This document shows positions 32,334-41,113 of a stretch of DNA of 54,881 nucleotides, in pieces. The position numbers and the translations under genes are program-made. Source of the stretch: G013214665 sp964649815 (lineage in GTDB: Bacteria > Pseudomonadota > Alphaproteobacteria > Rhodobacterales > Rhodobacteraceae); the NCBI GenBank assembly GCA_964649815.1, contig CAZYQC010000015.1, positions 1-54,881 of the forward strand, written 5' to 3'. The notes under the pieces were generated by a model. The model had not been told where the DNA came from, did no database searches, and was given only the letters and a program-made list of their open reading frames with translations. Position 1 is the first letter of the stretch; each line of letters begins with the position of its first letter.

Positions 32334-34759
32334 TCTGCGGCCTCCAACGTCAAATCTGCCAAGGGTGCGAATTTCGGCGCTTCTTTGGCCTGTTCTGCCC
32401 AGGGGTCTTTGCGGTAGATCGATTGGCTGAGTTCAAACCGCGCAACCAGCGCTTTGCGGTTTTCGACATCGCCAATTTGCTCTTGGATCCACTCCAACCC
32501 GACTTTGGCCATCCACTTGTAGATACGATCCAGATATTTTGCGTTTTCCCGATAAAGCTGGGTGACAGCGGTCACGACTTCGATTGCCTCTTCTTCGGTC
32601 GCGACCTGGATCAAAGGTTCGACCTCTTTGACATCCATGCCTGCCGCTCCGCCGATGCCGACTTGGTACCCGCTGTCGACGCACACAACGCCGATGTCTT
32701 TACAGGTGGCTTCGGCGCAATTTCGGGGGCAACCTGAAACACCAAGCTTGAGCTTGTGCGGCGTCCATGACCCCCACAATGTCCGCTCGAGTTTGATCCC
32801 AAGTCCTGTGGAGTCTTGCGTGCCAAACCGACAGTGATCGGTCCCCACACAGGTTTTGACCGTCCGCAACCCTTTCGAATACGCGTGACCTGAAACCAAA
32901 CCAGCCTTATTCAGATCTGCCCAGATGTGAGGCAGGTCTTCGCCTTTGACGCCCAACAGGTCGATCCGCTGGCCACCGGTGACCTTGACGTTTGGAACAT
33001 TGTATTTGTCCGCCGCATCAGCAATCGCACGCAATTCGGTTGGGTTGGTGATGCCGCCCCACATTCTGGGGACAACACTGAAGGTTCCATCTTTTTGGAT
33101 ATTTGCGTGCTTGCGTTCGTTGACAAAACGCGATTGGGGATCGTCTTTGTACTCGACCGGCCAATCCGCAAGCAGGTAAAAGTTCACCGCGGGCCTACAG
33201 ACGTGGCATCCGTTGGGGGTTGTCCAGCCAAGCTCTTGCCAGACCGCTGGCTGCGATTTGAGCTCTTTTGATTTGATCAGCCTGCGCACGTCCTCATGGG
33301 TGAGATCGGTGCAGCCGCACATTGGCTGAGCTGCAGGCATCTGAAATTCGTCGCCCAAGGTGACTTGCAAAAGCTGTTCGACCAAACCTGTGCACGTGCC
33401 GCAAGATGCGCTGGCCTTTGTTTGCGCACGCACGCTGCCCAAGTCGGTTGCGCCACCTGCAATGGCGTCCGTGATTGTGGATTTGCAAATGCCGTTGCAG
33501 CCGCAGATTTCCGCGTCAGGCGGCAATGCTGCAACGGCTGAGAGCGGGTCCGAGGCACCGCCTCCCTGGTATGCTGGGCCAAAGATGAGGGTTTCGCGCA
33601 TGTCGGCGATGTCTTCGCCATCTTTGATAAGGCCGAAAAACCAGTTTCCGTCTGCCGTGTCGCCGTACATCACCGCGCCGATCAGGCGGTCTTGTTCGAT
33701 AACCAGCCGTTTGTAGACACCCCGGGTCGGGTCCCGAAAGACGATGTCCTCACGGCCCTCACCATCAGCAAAATCACCGGCGCTGAAAAGGTCGCAGCCT
33801 GTGACCTTCAGCTTGGTCGATAGAGTTTTCTGCTGGAATGCCGCCGCTTGGCCCATCAGTGTTTTGGCCACGACTTTCGCTTGATCGTAAAGCGGCGCGA
33901 CGAGGCCAAACAGGGCTCCGTCATGTTCCACACATTCGCCAACAGCGAACACGTCTTCGTCCGATGTCAGCATCTGGTCGTCGACGTGAATGCCTTTGCC
34001 AACAGCCAAACCGGCCTCTTGCGCCAATTGCACGTTGGGGCGGATGCCAACCGCCATAACCAACAGATCGCACGGCAGTTCGGTACCGTCGTCGAGGAGC
34101 AGGGCGCGAACTTTGCCGTTTTCGCCCAAGATCTCTTTCGAGTTGGCTGCGAGCTTGATGGTTATGCCCTTGGCTTCGAGCGATTTCTTCAAAAGATAGC
34201 CGGCGGCCTCGTCCAATTGCCGCTCCATCAGGTGACCCATGATGTGCACAACCGTGACATCGACACCGCGCGCCGCCATGCCTGCCGCCGCTTCGAGACC
34301 CAAAAGACCGCCGCCGATCACAACCACTTTGTTGTCGCGGCCCATGCTCATCATGAGATGGGTGTCTTCGAGATCCCGGTACGCAATCACGCCGTCTAGA
34401 TTATGCCCCGGCAAAGGGATCATGAACGGGTTAGAACCTGTCCCGAACAGCAGCTTGTCATAGGCCAGGACATCCCCGTTTTCAGCCGTGACCGTCTTTG
34501 CCGCGCGATCAATGGCAACGATTTTTTCGCCAAACCGGCAGGTGACGTTGTTGTCAGAGTAAAAGTCATCATCGTGTGTGATGATCTCTTCATAGGTTTT
34601 CTCGCCCGACAAAACGGGTGAGAGCATGATGCGATTGTAGTTTCCGCGTGGTTCGGCGTTGAACAATGTGATGTCATAGTCGGCATTTGCCTCGACCAAG
34701 TGTTCGATCACGCGGCCCGATGCCATGCCCGCACCGATAATGATGAGTTTCTGGGTCAT
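32330..34759 (-). CDS. nirB: NAD(P)H nitrite reductase large subunit
   Basis: An 809-residue flavo-siroheme enzyme. The N-terminal FAD and NAD domains show IIIGAGMASGRV and VVVIGGGLLGLEAA. A BFD-like [2Fe-2S] module follows (CGCNGICKS, then SCGTC), plus a further MCGCTD segment. The C-terminal sulfite/nitrite reductase half has CVGTDHCRFG and SGCPRNCAEA, which supply the four cysteines that hold the [4Fe-4S] cluster and siroheme. It performs the six-electron reduction of nitrite to ammonium. It begins 3 bases after the transporter ATPase gene and overlaps nirD by 4 bases. Siroheme comes from the operon's own cysG. Confidence 0.95.
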   Translation of the reverse strand: MTQKLIIIGAGMASGRVIEHLVEANADYDITLFNAEPRGNYNRIMLSPVLSGEKTYEEIITHDDDFYSDNNVTCRFGEKIVAIDRAAKTVTAENGDVLAYDKLLFGTGSNPFMIPLPGHNLDGVIAYRDLEDTHLMMSMGRDNKVVVIGGGLLGLEAAAGMAARGVDVTVVHIMGHLMERQLDEAAGYLLKKSLEAKGITIKLAANSKEILGENGKVRALLLDDGTELPCDLLVMAVGIRPNVQLAQEAGLAVGKGIHVDDQMLTSDEDVFAVGECVEHDGALFGLVAPLYDQAKVVAKTLMGQAAAFQQKTLSTKLKVTGCDLFSAGDFADGEGREDIVFRDPTRGVYKRLVIEQDRLIGAVMYGDTADGNWFFGLIKDGEDIADMRETLIFGPAYQGGGASDPLSAVAALPPDAEICGCNGICKSTITDAIAGGATDLGSVRAQTKASASCGTCTGLVEQLLQVTLGDEFQMPAAQPMCGCTDLTHEDVRRLIKSKELKSQPAVWQELGWTTPNGCHVCRPAVNFYLLADWPVEYKDDPQSRFVNERKHANIQKDGTFSVVPRMWGGITNPTELRAIADAADKYNVPNVKVTGGQRIDLLGVKGEDLPHIWADLNKAGLVSGHAYSKGLRTVKTCVGTDHCRFGTQDSTGLGIKLERTLWGSWTPHKLKLGVSGCPRNCAEATCKDIGVVCVDSGYQVGIGGAAGMDVKEVEPLIQVATEEEAIEVVTAVTQLYRENAKYLDRIYKWMAKVGLEWIQEQIGDVENRKALVARFELSQSIYRKDPWAEQAKEAPKFAPLADLTLEAAE

Positions 34760-34762
34760 GCT

Positions 34763-36442
34763 TTACTCCGCCGCCATCGCTGCAGGTTTCTTCGGTTTCG
34801 GCTTGGCGCCGTGCTCGTATTCTTCAAGGAAATCGAGAACTTCCTGGCGGTAGTTGTAGTAATCAGGATGTTCCAAGAGCGCCTTGCGCGTGCGTGGCCG
34901 TGGAAGGGGAACGTCCACGATTTTGCCAATCGTTGCTTGCGGCCCGTTGGTCATCATGACCACGCGGTCGGCCAACAAAATCGCCTCGTCCACGTCATGT
35001 GTCACGCAAATCGCCGTCACTTTGGTGCGCGACCAAACTTCCATGAGAACTTCTTGAAGCTCCCACCGGGTCAAGCTGTCGAGCATCCCAAATGGCTCAT
35101 CAAGGAGGAGAAGTTTCGGAGACAGAGCAAATGCACGGGCGATGCCAACGCGCTGCTTCATTCCGTTGGAGAGATCGCTTGCCGCCTTGTCCATCGCATC
35201 CGCCAGGCCGACGCGTTCAAGATAGTATTCCACGACATCTTGGCGTTCCGCCGCCGAGGCGGAGGGGTATACGCGGTCTACCCCGACGGCCACGTTTTGC
35301 TTTGCGGTGAGCCAAGGGAAGAGATTGGGGGACTGAAAGACCACGGCCCGTTCTGGGTCGGCGCCTTCCACGTGGCGCCCGTCCAGTTTGATGGCGCCTT
35401 GGCTGATTTCATTCAACCCCGCCGCCATCGTCAGAACCGTCGACTTACCACAGCCCGAATGTCCAATCAGCGAGATGAATTCGCCGCGATCGATTTTGAG
35501 GTCAAAATCTTCGACGACCGTCAACGGGCCTTTTGGTGTCGGGTAGACTTTGTGCAGTTGCGAGAAATCGAGGAAACGCTGATCGATCAGACCTTTCTGC
35601 GCATCGGCGACGGCAGTTGGCAGACCGTGGATTGGCGTAACTTCGGGCAACAATCTGGTGCCTTCGACCTTGGCCTCGATGCCCACGTCCATCAGGTATT
35701 TGGTGACGTCCGCACGCAAACGCTTGAACGTCTCGTTGTGGTTCATCTCGGTGCGGTTGCGGGGCCTTTGCAGATTGACTGTGAACTCTTCGCCCAGCGT
35801 TCCATCCGGGTTCAGCGCGATGATGCGATCCGCCAGGATAATCGCCTCGTCGACATCGTTGGTGATCAAGACACATGTTTTCTTGTCGGCTTGCCAGATA
35901 CGCTCGATCTCGTCGGCGAGGTTGGCCCGCGTGAGGGCGTCCAATGCGGACAAAGGTTCATCCAACAGCAGCATTTCGGGGTTCATGGCGAGCGCGCGGG
36001 CCACGTTGACCCGTTGACGCATACCACCCGACAGCTCTGCTGGGCGACGCGAGGCCGCGTGCGACAGGCCAACCATCTTTACGAAATGCGCGACTTTCTC
36101 TGCTTTTTCGGCGGATGGCATCTTTGGGAATACGGCATCTACGGCCAGACGCACATTCCCAGTGACGGTGAGCCAAGGCATCAACGAGTAGCTTTGGAAA
36201 ATAACGCCGCGCTCTGGCCCTGGTCCGGTGATGGGCGCCCCTTTAAAGGACGCATCCCCCGTTGTCGGAGCTTCGATGCCCGCCATCAAGTTGATCAGAG
36301 TGGTTTTGCCGGTGCCGGAAAAGCCCAGCAAAACCAGAAACTCGCCGTCTTGCACGTCCAGATCGATGTTCTTGAGAACGTCCGTCTGGCCAGCGCCTTC
36401 TCCAAAACTCTTGGAGACGTTTTTGAGTGTCAGAATACCCAT
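34763..36442 (-). CDS. Nitrate ABC transporter ATPase with two fused nucleotide-binding domains
   Basis: A 559-residue protein with two complete ABC ATPase domains. Domain 1 (about 1-235) has GFSGTGKTT, LSGGMRQR and LLLDEPLSALD. Domain 2 (about 305-530) has GHSGCGKST, LSNGMKQR and LLLDEPFGMLD. A linker of about 70 residues joins them. In cyanobacteria these are separate NrtC and NrtD, and NrtC has an extra NrtA-like domain that is absent here. The domain-1 switch position reads LITNDVDEA (Asn) whereas domain 2 has VTHDVDEA (His), so the two sites may be unequal. It follows nrtB by 6 bases and precedes nirB by 3. Substrate assignment rests on the operon. Confidence 0.93.
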   Translation of the reverse strand: MGILTLKNVSKSFGEGAGQTDVLKNIDLDVQDGEFLVLLGFSGTGKTTLINLMAGIEAPTTGDASFKGAPITGPGPERGVIFQSYSLMPWLTVTGNVRLAVDAVFPKMPSAEKAEKVAHFVKMVGLSHAASRRPAELSGGMRQRVNVARALAMNPEMLLLDEPLSALDALTRANLADEIERIWQADKKTCVLITNDVDEAIILADRIIALNPDGTLGEEFTVNLQRPRNRTEMNHNETFKRLRADVTKYLMDVGIEAKVEGTRLLPEVTPIHGLPTAVADAQKGLIDQRFLDFSQLHKVYPTPKGPLTVVEDFDLKIDRGEFISLIGHSGCGKSTVLTMAAGLNEISQGAIKLDGRHVEGADPERAVVFQSPNLFPWLTAKQNVAVGVDRVYPSASAAERQDVVEYYLERVGLADAMDKAASDLSNGMKQRVGIARAFALSPKLLLLDEPFGMLDSLTRWELQEVLMEVWSRTKVTAICVTHDVDEAILLADRVVMMTNGPQATIGKIVDVPLPRPRTRKALLEHPDYYNYRQEVLDFLEEYEHGAKPKPKKPAAMAAE

Positions 36443-36448
36443 CCGAGA

Positions 36449-37531
36449 TCACCGATTGTTTGTGAAGGTGAAGAGGGATTGCAGCGCGTACATCACACGG
36501 TCGAGCAGGAAGCCAATGATGCCGATTGTCAGAACTGCGACGATGATCTTGGCCAGCGATTGCGACGACCCGTTCTGGAATTCATCCCAAACGAATTTGC
36601 CCAGACCAGGGTTTTGCGCCAGCATCTCTGCCGCGATCAGAACCATCCAGCCAACACCGAGCGACAGGCGCAGGCCGGTGAAGATCAACGGCAATGCCGA
36701 TGGCAACACCAGACGCGTGATCTTGGTGTAGGTGTTCATTTTGAGAACTTTGGAGACGTTCACGAGATCTTTGTCGATGCTCGAAACGCCGAGCGCTGTG
36801 TTGATCAGGGTCGGCCACAGCGAACAAAGCGTCACCGTGATTGCCGATACCAAGAACGATTTGGCAAACCATCCGTCCTGCGTGACGTAAACTGCGGATA
36901 CGACCATTGTCACGATCGGCAGCCAGGCCAGCGGGGATACTGGTTTGAATATCTGAATCAATGGGTTAAGGGCCGCGTTCGCGGTTGCGGAAAGGCCCGC
37001 GGCGATACCCAAGGGGATGGCGACGACCGAGGCGATCATAAAGCCGAAAAACACGGTGTAGATCGATGTCGCGATCTGTTCGTAATAGGACGGCGCACCT
37101 GTAAAGGGGATTTCCTTCACTCTTTCCGGCTGGCCGTTTTCGATGAAGCGCTGGTTGCGCTTTTCAACGCGCGCTTCGTGCACGGCTTTTTTCTCGGCCT
37201 TGGCGAGCGCGTCTTCATGCAGGTTTACCGCTTCTTCCCAAACCTGTGCCGGACCAGGAATGGCGCCCAGCGATGTCTGGACTTGTGGCGCCAGCGTGCC
37301 CCACATCAGCAAGAACGCACCAATTGCGAGCAATGGAACCGCCAGAAGACGCCAGATTTCACCCATCTGAGCGCGAGGGTTGTCACCGGCTGCGGCTTTC
37401 AAAATCGGAGTCAGCCAAGCCAGCCCCAATACCTGAAACCATTTGTCGGCCGCGTTGATGCGGGTGAAGAGGCGTGCTTTGCGGGCTGCTTTCGCTTCAG
37501 CGGCCGCGAAATCTGGATCGACGGTCGTCAT
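36449..37531 (-). CDS. nrtB: Nitrate ABC transporter permease
   Basis: A 360-residue permease with about six hydrophobic segments after an extended N-terminus. A highly charged stretch lies at about 112-150 (EDALAKAEKKAVHEARVEKRNQRF), probably a periplasmic or cytosolic insert. The EAA-like loop is in SKVLKMNTYTKITRLVLPSALPLIFTGLRLSL, and PLAWLPIVTMV marks the nitrate/sulfonate/taurine family. It follows nrtA by 67 bases and is nearly contiguous with the fused ATPase. Confidence 0.92.
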   Translation of the reverse strand: MTTVDPDFAAAEAKAARKARLFTRINAADKWFQVLGLAWLTPILKAAAGDNPRAQMGEIWRLLAVPLLAIGAFLLMWGTLAPQVQTSLGAIPGPAQVWEEAVNLHEDALAKAEKKAVHEARVEKRNQRFIENGQPERVKEIPFTGAPSYYEQIATSIYTVFFGFMIASVVAIPLGIAAGLSATANAALNPLIQIFKPVSPLAWLPIVTMVVSAVYVTQDGWFAKSFLVSAITVTLCSLWPTLINTALGVSSIDKDLVNVSKVLKMNTYTKITRLVLPSALPLIFTGLRLSLGVGWMVLIAAEMLAQNPGLGKFVWDEFQNGSSQSLAKIIVAVLTIGIIGFLLDRVMYALQSLFTFTNNR

Positions 37532-37564
37532 TGCTCTGTCCTGTTTTCAGAAGGGGGAGAGGGA

Positions 37565-37588
37565 AGGGTGGGCAAGATTGCCCACCCT
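37565..37588 (-). terminator. Hairpin between nrtA and nrtB
   Basis: AGGGTGGGCAA (37565-37575) and TTGCCCACCCT (37578-37588) are exact inverse complements separated by GA, so about nine pairs with a small loop form. It lies 10 bases past the nrtA stop. A second, overlapping stem (CACCC 37583-37587 with GGGTG 37591-37595) could compete. No U-tract follows, so a role in protecting or attenuating the binding-protein message is more likely than full termination. Confidence 0.65.
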
Positions 37589-37598
37589 AAGGGTGCTT

Positions 37599-38966
37599 TC
37601 AGCCCTGAACTTCGTTGCCGATAACGCGCTGGTCGCCTTTCAAGCCGATTGGCAGGCTGTCGAGGTAGGCGTTAGGCGCTTTGGCATCGTAAGGGATGCC
37701 ATCGATGATGTCGGCGGCTGGCGTTGGCTCTTTGTAACCATCGCTATCCCATGGGAAGTCCGCTTCGTTGGCGAGACCTTCGTCAACCAGCAGCTTTGCC
37801 GCTTCGAGGTAGATCTCAGGCTTGTAGACGGACTTTGCGACCTCATCATACCAGCTGTCAGGCTTGGCTTCTGGGATCTGACCCCAGCGGCGCATTTGTG
37901 TCAGGTACCAGATCGCGTCGGAATAGAACGGATAGGTCGCGTTGTAGCGGAAGAACACGTTGAAATCCGGGATGTCGCGCTTGTCGCCTTTTTCGAATTC
38001 AAAGAACCCGGTCATAGAGTTGGCGATCACTTCGTAATCCGCACCCACGTATTCTGGGCGGCTCAGGATCTCGACCGCTTCTGGACGGTTGTCGTTGTCG
38101 TTTTCATCCAGCCACATCGCAGCGCGGATCAACGCCTTGACCACTGCCAACGTCGTGTTTGGATATTGCTCAGAGAATTCTTTGGTGATGCCAAAGACTT
38201 TCTCTGGGTTGTTTTTCCACATTTGGTAGTCGGTGATCACTGGCACACCGATGCCTTTGAAAACCGCCTGCTGGTTCCAAGGCTCGCCCACGCAATAGCC
38301 ATAGATTGTGCCTGCTTCCAAAGTCGCCGGCATCTGAGGCGGAGGTGTCACCGACAAAAATGCCTCTGCGCCGATCTGGCCCGAGATGTTTTCTGGTGAA
38401 TAATAGCCAGGCTGAATGCCGCCCGCCGCGAGCCAGTAGCGCAGTTCGTAATTGTGCGTGGACACAGGGAACACCATGCCCATGTTGAACGGCTTACCTT
38501 CTGCCGCGAATTCTTCGATGACTGGCTTCAAAGCCGATGCCGAAATGGGGTGCTGCGGGCGGCCGTCATCCATTGTTGGGATATTTGGCTTCATCTTTTC
38601 CCAAACTTCGTTGGAAACGGTGATGCCGTTGCCGTTCAGGTCCATCGAGAAGGGCGTGATGATATGCGCCTCGGTGCCATAACCGATAGTTGCCGCAAGG
38701 GGTTGGCCCGCAAGCATATGCGCGCCGTCCAGCTGTCCGTCGATCACGCCGTCCAACAGGACTTTCCAGTTTGCTTGCGCTTCAAGCGTCACAAACAGGC
38801 CTTCGTCATCGAAATAGCCCTGCTCATACGCAACCGCCAACGGCGCCATGTCTGTCAGCTTGATAAAGCCGAAGGTCAGCTCGTCTTTTTCAAGGTCAAG
38901 CATCTGAGCAAAGGATGGCGACGCAAGTGCCGTGCTCGCCAAAGCTGCCAAAAGAAACTTTTTCAT
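37599..38966 (-). CDS. nrtA: Nitrate ABC transporter substrate-binding protein
   Basis: A 455-residue periplasmic binding protein. The signal peptide MKKFLLAALASTALASPSFA ends before residue 22. The mature part carries LTFGFIKLTDMAPLAVAYEQGYFDDEGLFVTLEA, QLDGAHMLAGQPL and YGYCVGEPWNQQAV, which match the NrtA/CmpA family. It opens the long nitrate operon. Upstream lies a terminator-containing leader of about 260 bases. I started it at 38966 because the signal peptide begins there; the longer reading to 39011 runs into the terminator. Confidence 0.95.
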   Translation of the reverse strand: MKKFLLAALASTALASPSFAQMLDLEKDELTFGFIKLTDMAPLAVAYEQGYFDDEGLFVTLEAQANWKVLLDGVIDGQLDGAHMLAGQPLAATIGYGTEAHIITPFSMDLNGNGITVSNEVWEKMKPNIPTMDDGRPQHPISASALKPVIEEFAAEGKPFNMGMVFPVSTHNYELRYWLAAGGIQPGYYSPENISGQIGAEAFLSVTPPPQMPATLEAGTIYGYCVGEPWNQQAVFKGIGVPVITDYQMWKNNPEKVFGITKEFSEQYPNTTLAVVKALIRAAMWLDENDNDNRPEAVEILSRPEYVGADYEVIANSMTGFFEFEKGDKRDIPDFNVFFRYNATYPFYSDAIWYLTQMRRWGQIPEAKPDSWYDEVAKSVYKPEIYLEAAKLLVDEGLANEADFPWDSDGYKEPTPAADIIDGIPYDAKAPNAYLDSLPIGLKGDQRVIGNEVQG

Positions 38967-39009
38967 CTGTATTGCCCTTTTCTGTGCAATGTCCGGAACA
39001 CCGGACAAC

Positions 39010-39061
39010 AAAAAAGGCCGCCGACACGCTTCACCGGGAGGGTGTGAAGGGTCGAGCGACC
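39010..39061 (-). terminator. Intrinsic terminator in the nrtA leader
   Basis: Read on the minus strand, bases 39061-39056 pair with 39021-39016 (GGUCGC with GCGGCC, one G-U pair), then CGAC with GUCG, then CUUCAC with GUGAAG around a 9-base loop. TTTTTT (39015-39010) follows. The structure ends 43 bases before the nrtA start, so it would stop transcription before the operon unless prevented. Confidence 0.85.
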
Positions 39062-39074
39062 TTGCTCTGGTATT

Positions 39075-39117
39075 CCCAACTTAGGGAGAATTCGGTTCAC
39101 AGACGCCATTGCCTGCG
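39075..39117 (-). promoter_or_regulatory. Candidate ANTAR-binding double hairpin (NasT target) in the nrtA leader
   Basis: On the minus strand the first hairpin (39117-39098) is a 7-bp stem, CGCAGGC paired with GUCUGUG, closed by hexaloop AAUGGC, which has the A at loop position 1 and G at position 4 that ANTAR proteins recognise. Eleven bases on, CCC-UAAGUU-GGG (39086-39075) makes a second hexaloop with G at position 4 but U instead of A at position 1. This double-hairpin architecture 14 bases before a terminator, with nasT next door, fits NasT-dependent antitermination. The second hairpin is the weaker half. Confidence 0.72.
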
Positions 39118-39224
39118 AGTGATTGGACATTCTCCGCTCTTGCTGACGAATCCAAGCTGTCAGATTGATTTAGGGGTGTGTTCACGCTGCAGCGCGGAGA
39201 AATTCGCTGCGGATGCACAATTTT

Positions 39225-40406
39225 TCAGCGGTCAAACTGCATTGGATCAAAAATGCGACCATCGAAAAACGTGTCTTGGAAGAGAATCACGCGCCCCTCG
39301 GCAGAGGCCACCGGCGTGTCTTGCCGCAAAGCACCTTCGACTTTGCCCGAGGCGCCGGGCAAATCTGCCTCAGTTTGTGCAAGCGCCTGACGGAACAGAT
39401 CTGGGCGAAAGACCATTTCAGCGCGTTGTTTCGCGATGCTGGTCTCTTTGCCGGTTCTTTGCGCCAAACGATGCGCCAGCCACTGCGCTTGGCTGCGCCA
39501 GGGAAAGTTTGCGGTGCCATTGTGGAATTCGACAAACCTGTGCGTTTGCCGCTGCTCACCTGTGGGTGAAATGATCAGGCGATTGGTAAGCGAACGCTCC
39601 AACAGCTCGGGAGGGAGGTTTAGATAATCAGGACGGCCCAACATTTCTGCCGCGAGAGATTTGCTTTGGTCCTGCGCCAGCCAGCGCCCCGCACGCCAAA
39701 TCGCGCGGATCAGACGTGAGAGCAGGCTTTGCTCTGTTTCTGCCCAATCCTCGCGAACCGCCAACACTTTCTCGGGCGACAGGCTCCAAATCGAAGCGCC
39801 TGGCAAGATCAATGCCGCGGACTTTTGATCAACCGCCCTCGACCCCCAGGGTTCGCCGACGCAAAATGCGTCGATCTCATCTGCTGCAATCGCATCCGCC
39901 ATAAGCGGCGGCGGAACGGTTCTTAATTCGTAATCGGTTTGGGTCGACCAGCCGAGGCTTTCCAACCAGTAATGCACCAACTCAGCGTGCATCGAAAACG
40001 GGAAGGGAACGCCAATCCGCAAAACGCCTTGCTTCGCCTGAAACAGGTCTTTGCCGGTTTTGTGCGGATCACTGAAGGAAAAGTCGTGCCCATTGTCGCG
40101 CAGCCGCATTTCGAGCTTGCGGTTCACGCCGATGACGTTGCCATTCATGGAGGTTACCGCAACAGCAGCAAGGGATGAGCCCACACCGCCCAAGCCCATT
40201 GCGGCGGCCACAGGGACTGGCGACAGCATGTGGGCGGCGTCGACTTGGCCAAAACTGAGCATGTCGCGCAAACTGGACCAGGATGGGGCGGCCTTGAGGT
40301 CCAGTTCGATCCCTTCCTCTGCCGCGAACCCCATTTCGTGGGCGACAATAAAGGGGGCCGCGTCGACCAGCGGGATGTACCCGGCAGAGATGCGAACCGT
40401 CCTCAT
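39225..40406 (-). CDS. nasS: NasS nitrate/nitrite sensor
   Basis: A 393-residue protein of the NrtA/CmpA fold with no signal peptide: it starts directly with MRTVRISAGYIPLVDAAPFIVAHEMGF. It has the family blocks FGQVDAAHMLSPVP, SMNGNVIGVNRKLE and DAFCVGEPWGSRAV. A cytosolic version of the nitrate-binding protein encoded directly after nasT is the expected layout of NasS, which holds NasT inactive until nitrate or nitrite binds. It overlaps nasT by 4 bases. Confidence 0.92.
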   Translation of the reverse strand: MRTVRISAGYIPLVDAAPFIVAHEMGFAAEEGIELDLKAAPSWSSLRDMLSFGQVDAAHMLSPVPVAAAMGLGGVGSSLAAVAVTSMNGNVIGVNRKLEMRLRDNGHDFSFSDPHKTGKDLFQAKQGVLRIGVPFPFSMHAELVHYWLESLGWSTQTDYELRTVPPPLMADAIAADEIDAFCVGEPWGSRAVDQKSAALILPGASIWSLSPEKVLAVREDWAETEQSLLSRLIRAIWRAGRWLAQDQSKSLAAEMLGRPDYLNLPPELLERSLTNRLIISPTGEQRQTHRFVEFHNGTANFPWRSQAQWLAHRLAQRTGKETSIAKQRAEMVFRPDLFRQALAQTEADLPGASGKVEGALRQDTPVASAEGRVILFQDTFFDGRIFDPMQFDR

Positions 40407-40990
40407 CCGAGCAATGCCGCCGAGCTGACCAAAGCGGCGGCCACATCTGCCAGCCGCTTGTTCTGATCCATCGCCGCGCGCCTTAGCAAAACATACGCTT
40501 CGTCTTCAGACAAATCGCGGGACTTCATGATGATGCCCTTGGCCTTGTCGATGACCTTTCGTTCTTCCAATGCGCGTTTGGTCTCTTCAAGCTCGTTTCG
40601 CATGCGTTGCATCATGCGAAAACGGCTGATCGCCGCATCTAGCACTGGCTTTAACCGTTCCGCCTGAAGACCATCGACGACATAAGCGGAAAAGCCCGCT
40701 TCGATGGCCAGGGCGGTCATGCCTTCTTCGCTTTGATCAACGAACATTGCGACTGGCCGCTCTGTTGGCCCCGACGCCAGGGCGAGCTCTTCTAACATAT
40801 CCCGCGAGGGGTTCGCGATGTCGATCAGCACGACATCCGGTCGTTTTGCTTCGATTTGACGTGTGAGCGAGCTTGGCTCGGAAAGGACATGTATCGTGTT
40901 ATCTGGCCCGGCCTCACGCAGGCCATCGACGATCTCGAGAGCTCTGTCGCGGTTTGGTTCGACCACTATGATGGACAAGGCGTCGGGCAT
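40403..40990 (-). CDS. nasT: NasT ANTAR-domain antiterminator
   Basis: A 195-residue protein with an atypical receiver domain (about 1-125; DVVLIDIANP and AYVVDGL, where most receivers have lysine rather than aspartate before GL) and a C-terminal ANTAR RNA-binding domain (about 130-190: RALEERKVIDKAKGIIMKSR, DEAYVLLRRAAMDQNKRLADVA). It binds hairpins in the nas leader RNA and lets transcription pass the terminator. I started it at 40990 because the receiver fold begins there. It precedes nasS, and the expected target lies about 1.2 kb downstream, ahead of nrtA. Confidence 0.94.
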   Translation of the reverse strand: MPDALSIIVVEPNRDRALEIVDGLREAGPDNTIHVLSEPSSLTRQIEAKRPDVVLIDIANPSRDMLEELALASGPTERPVAMFVDQSEEGMTALAIEAGFSAYVVDGLQAERLKPVLDAAISRFRMMQRMRNELEETKRALEERKVIDKAKGIIMKSRDLSEDEAYVLLRRAAMDQNKRLADVAAALVSSAALLG

Positions 40991-41113
40991 GCTGCTTTCT
41001 AGACGCCTCAATGCGGCAAAGTGAATTTGCAGGGTTGGAATGCATGCCTGCAAATTGACGTTTTGCACAAGTTATCAGCACTTTGGGATCGGTATCAGGC
41101 GCGATGTGGCGCC

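Noticed and set aside
34700..37624. A 974-codon open reading on the plus strand across the nitrate transporter genes
   Set aside because: It lies opposite three well-recognised genes in the codon-bias frame of a GC-rich genome, has no motif and is rich in Arg, His and Gln as shadow readings are.
39120..39180. Sigma54-type promoter for the nitrate operon
   Set aside because: A GG and a GC occur, but the spacing is 8 bases instead of 10, so the -24/-12 pattern is not met.
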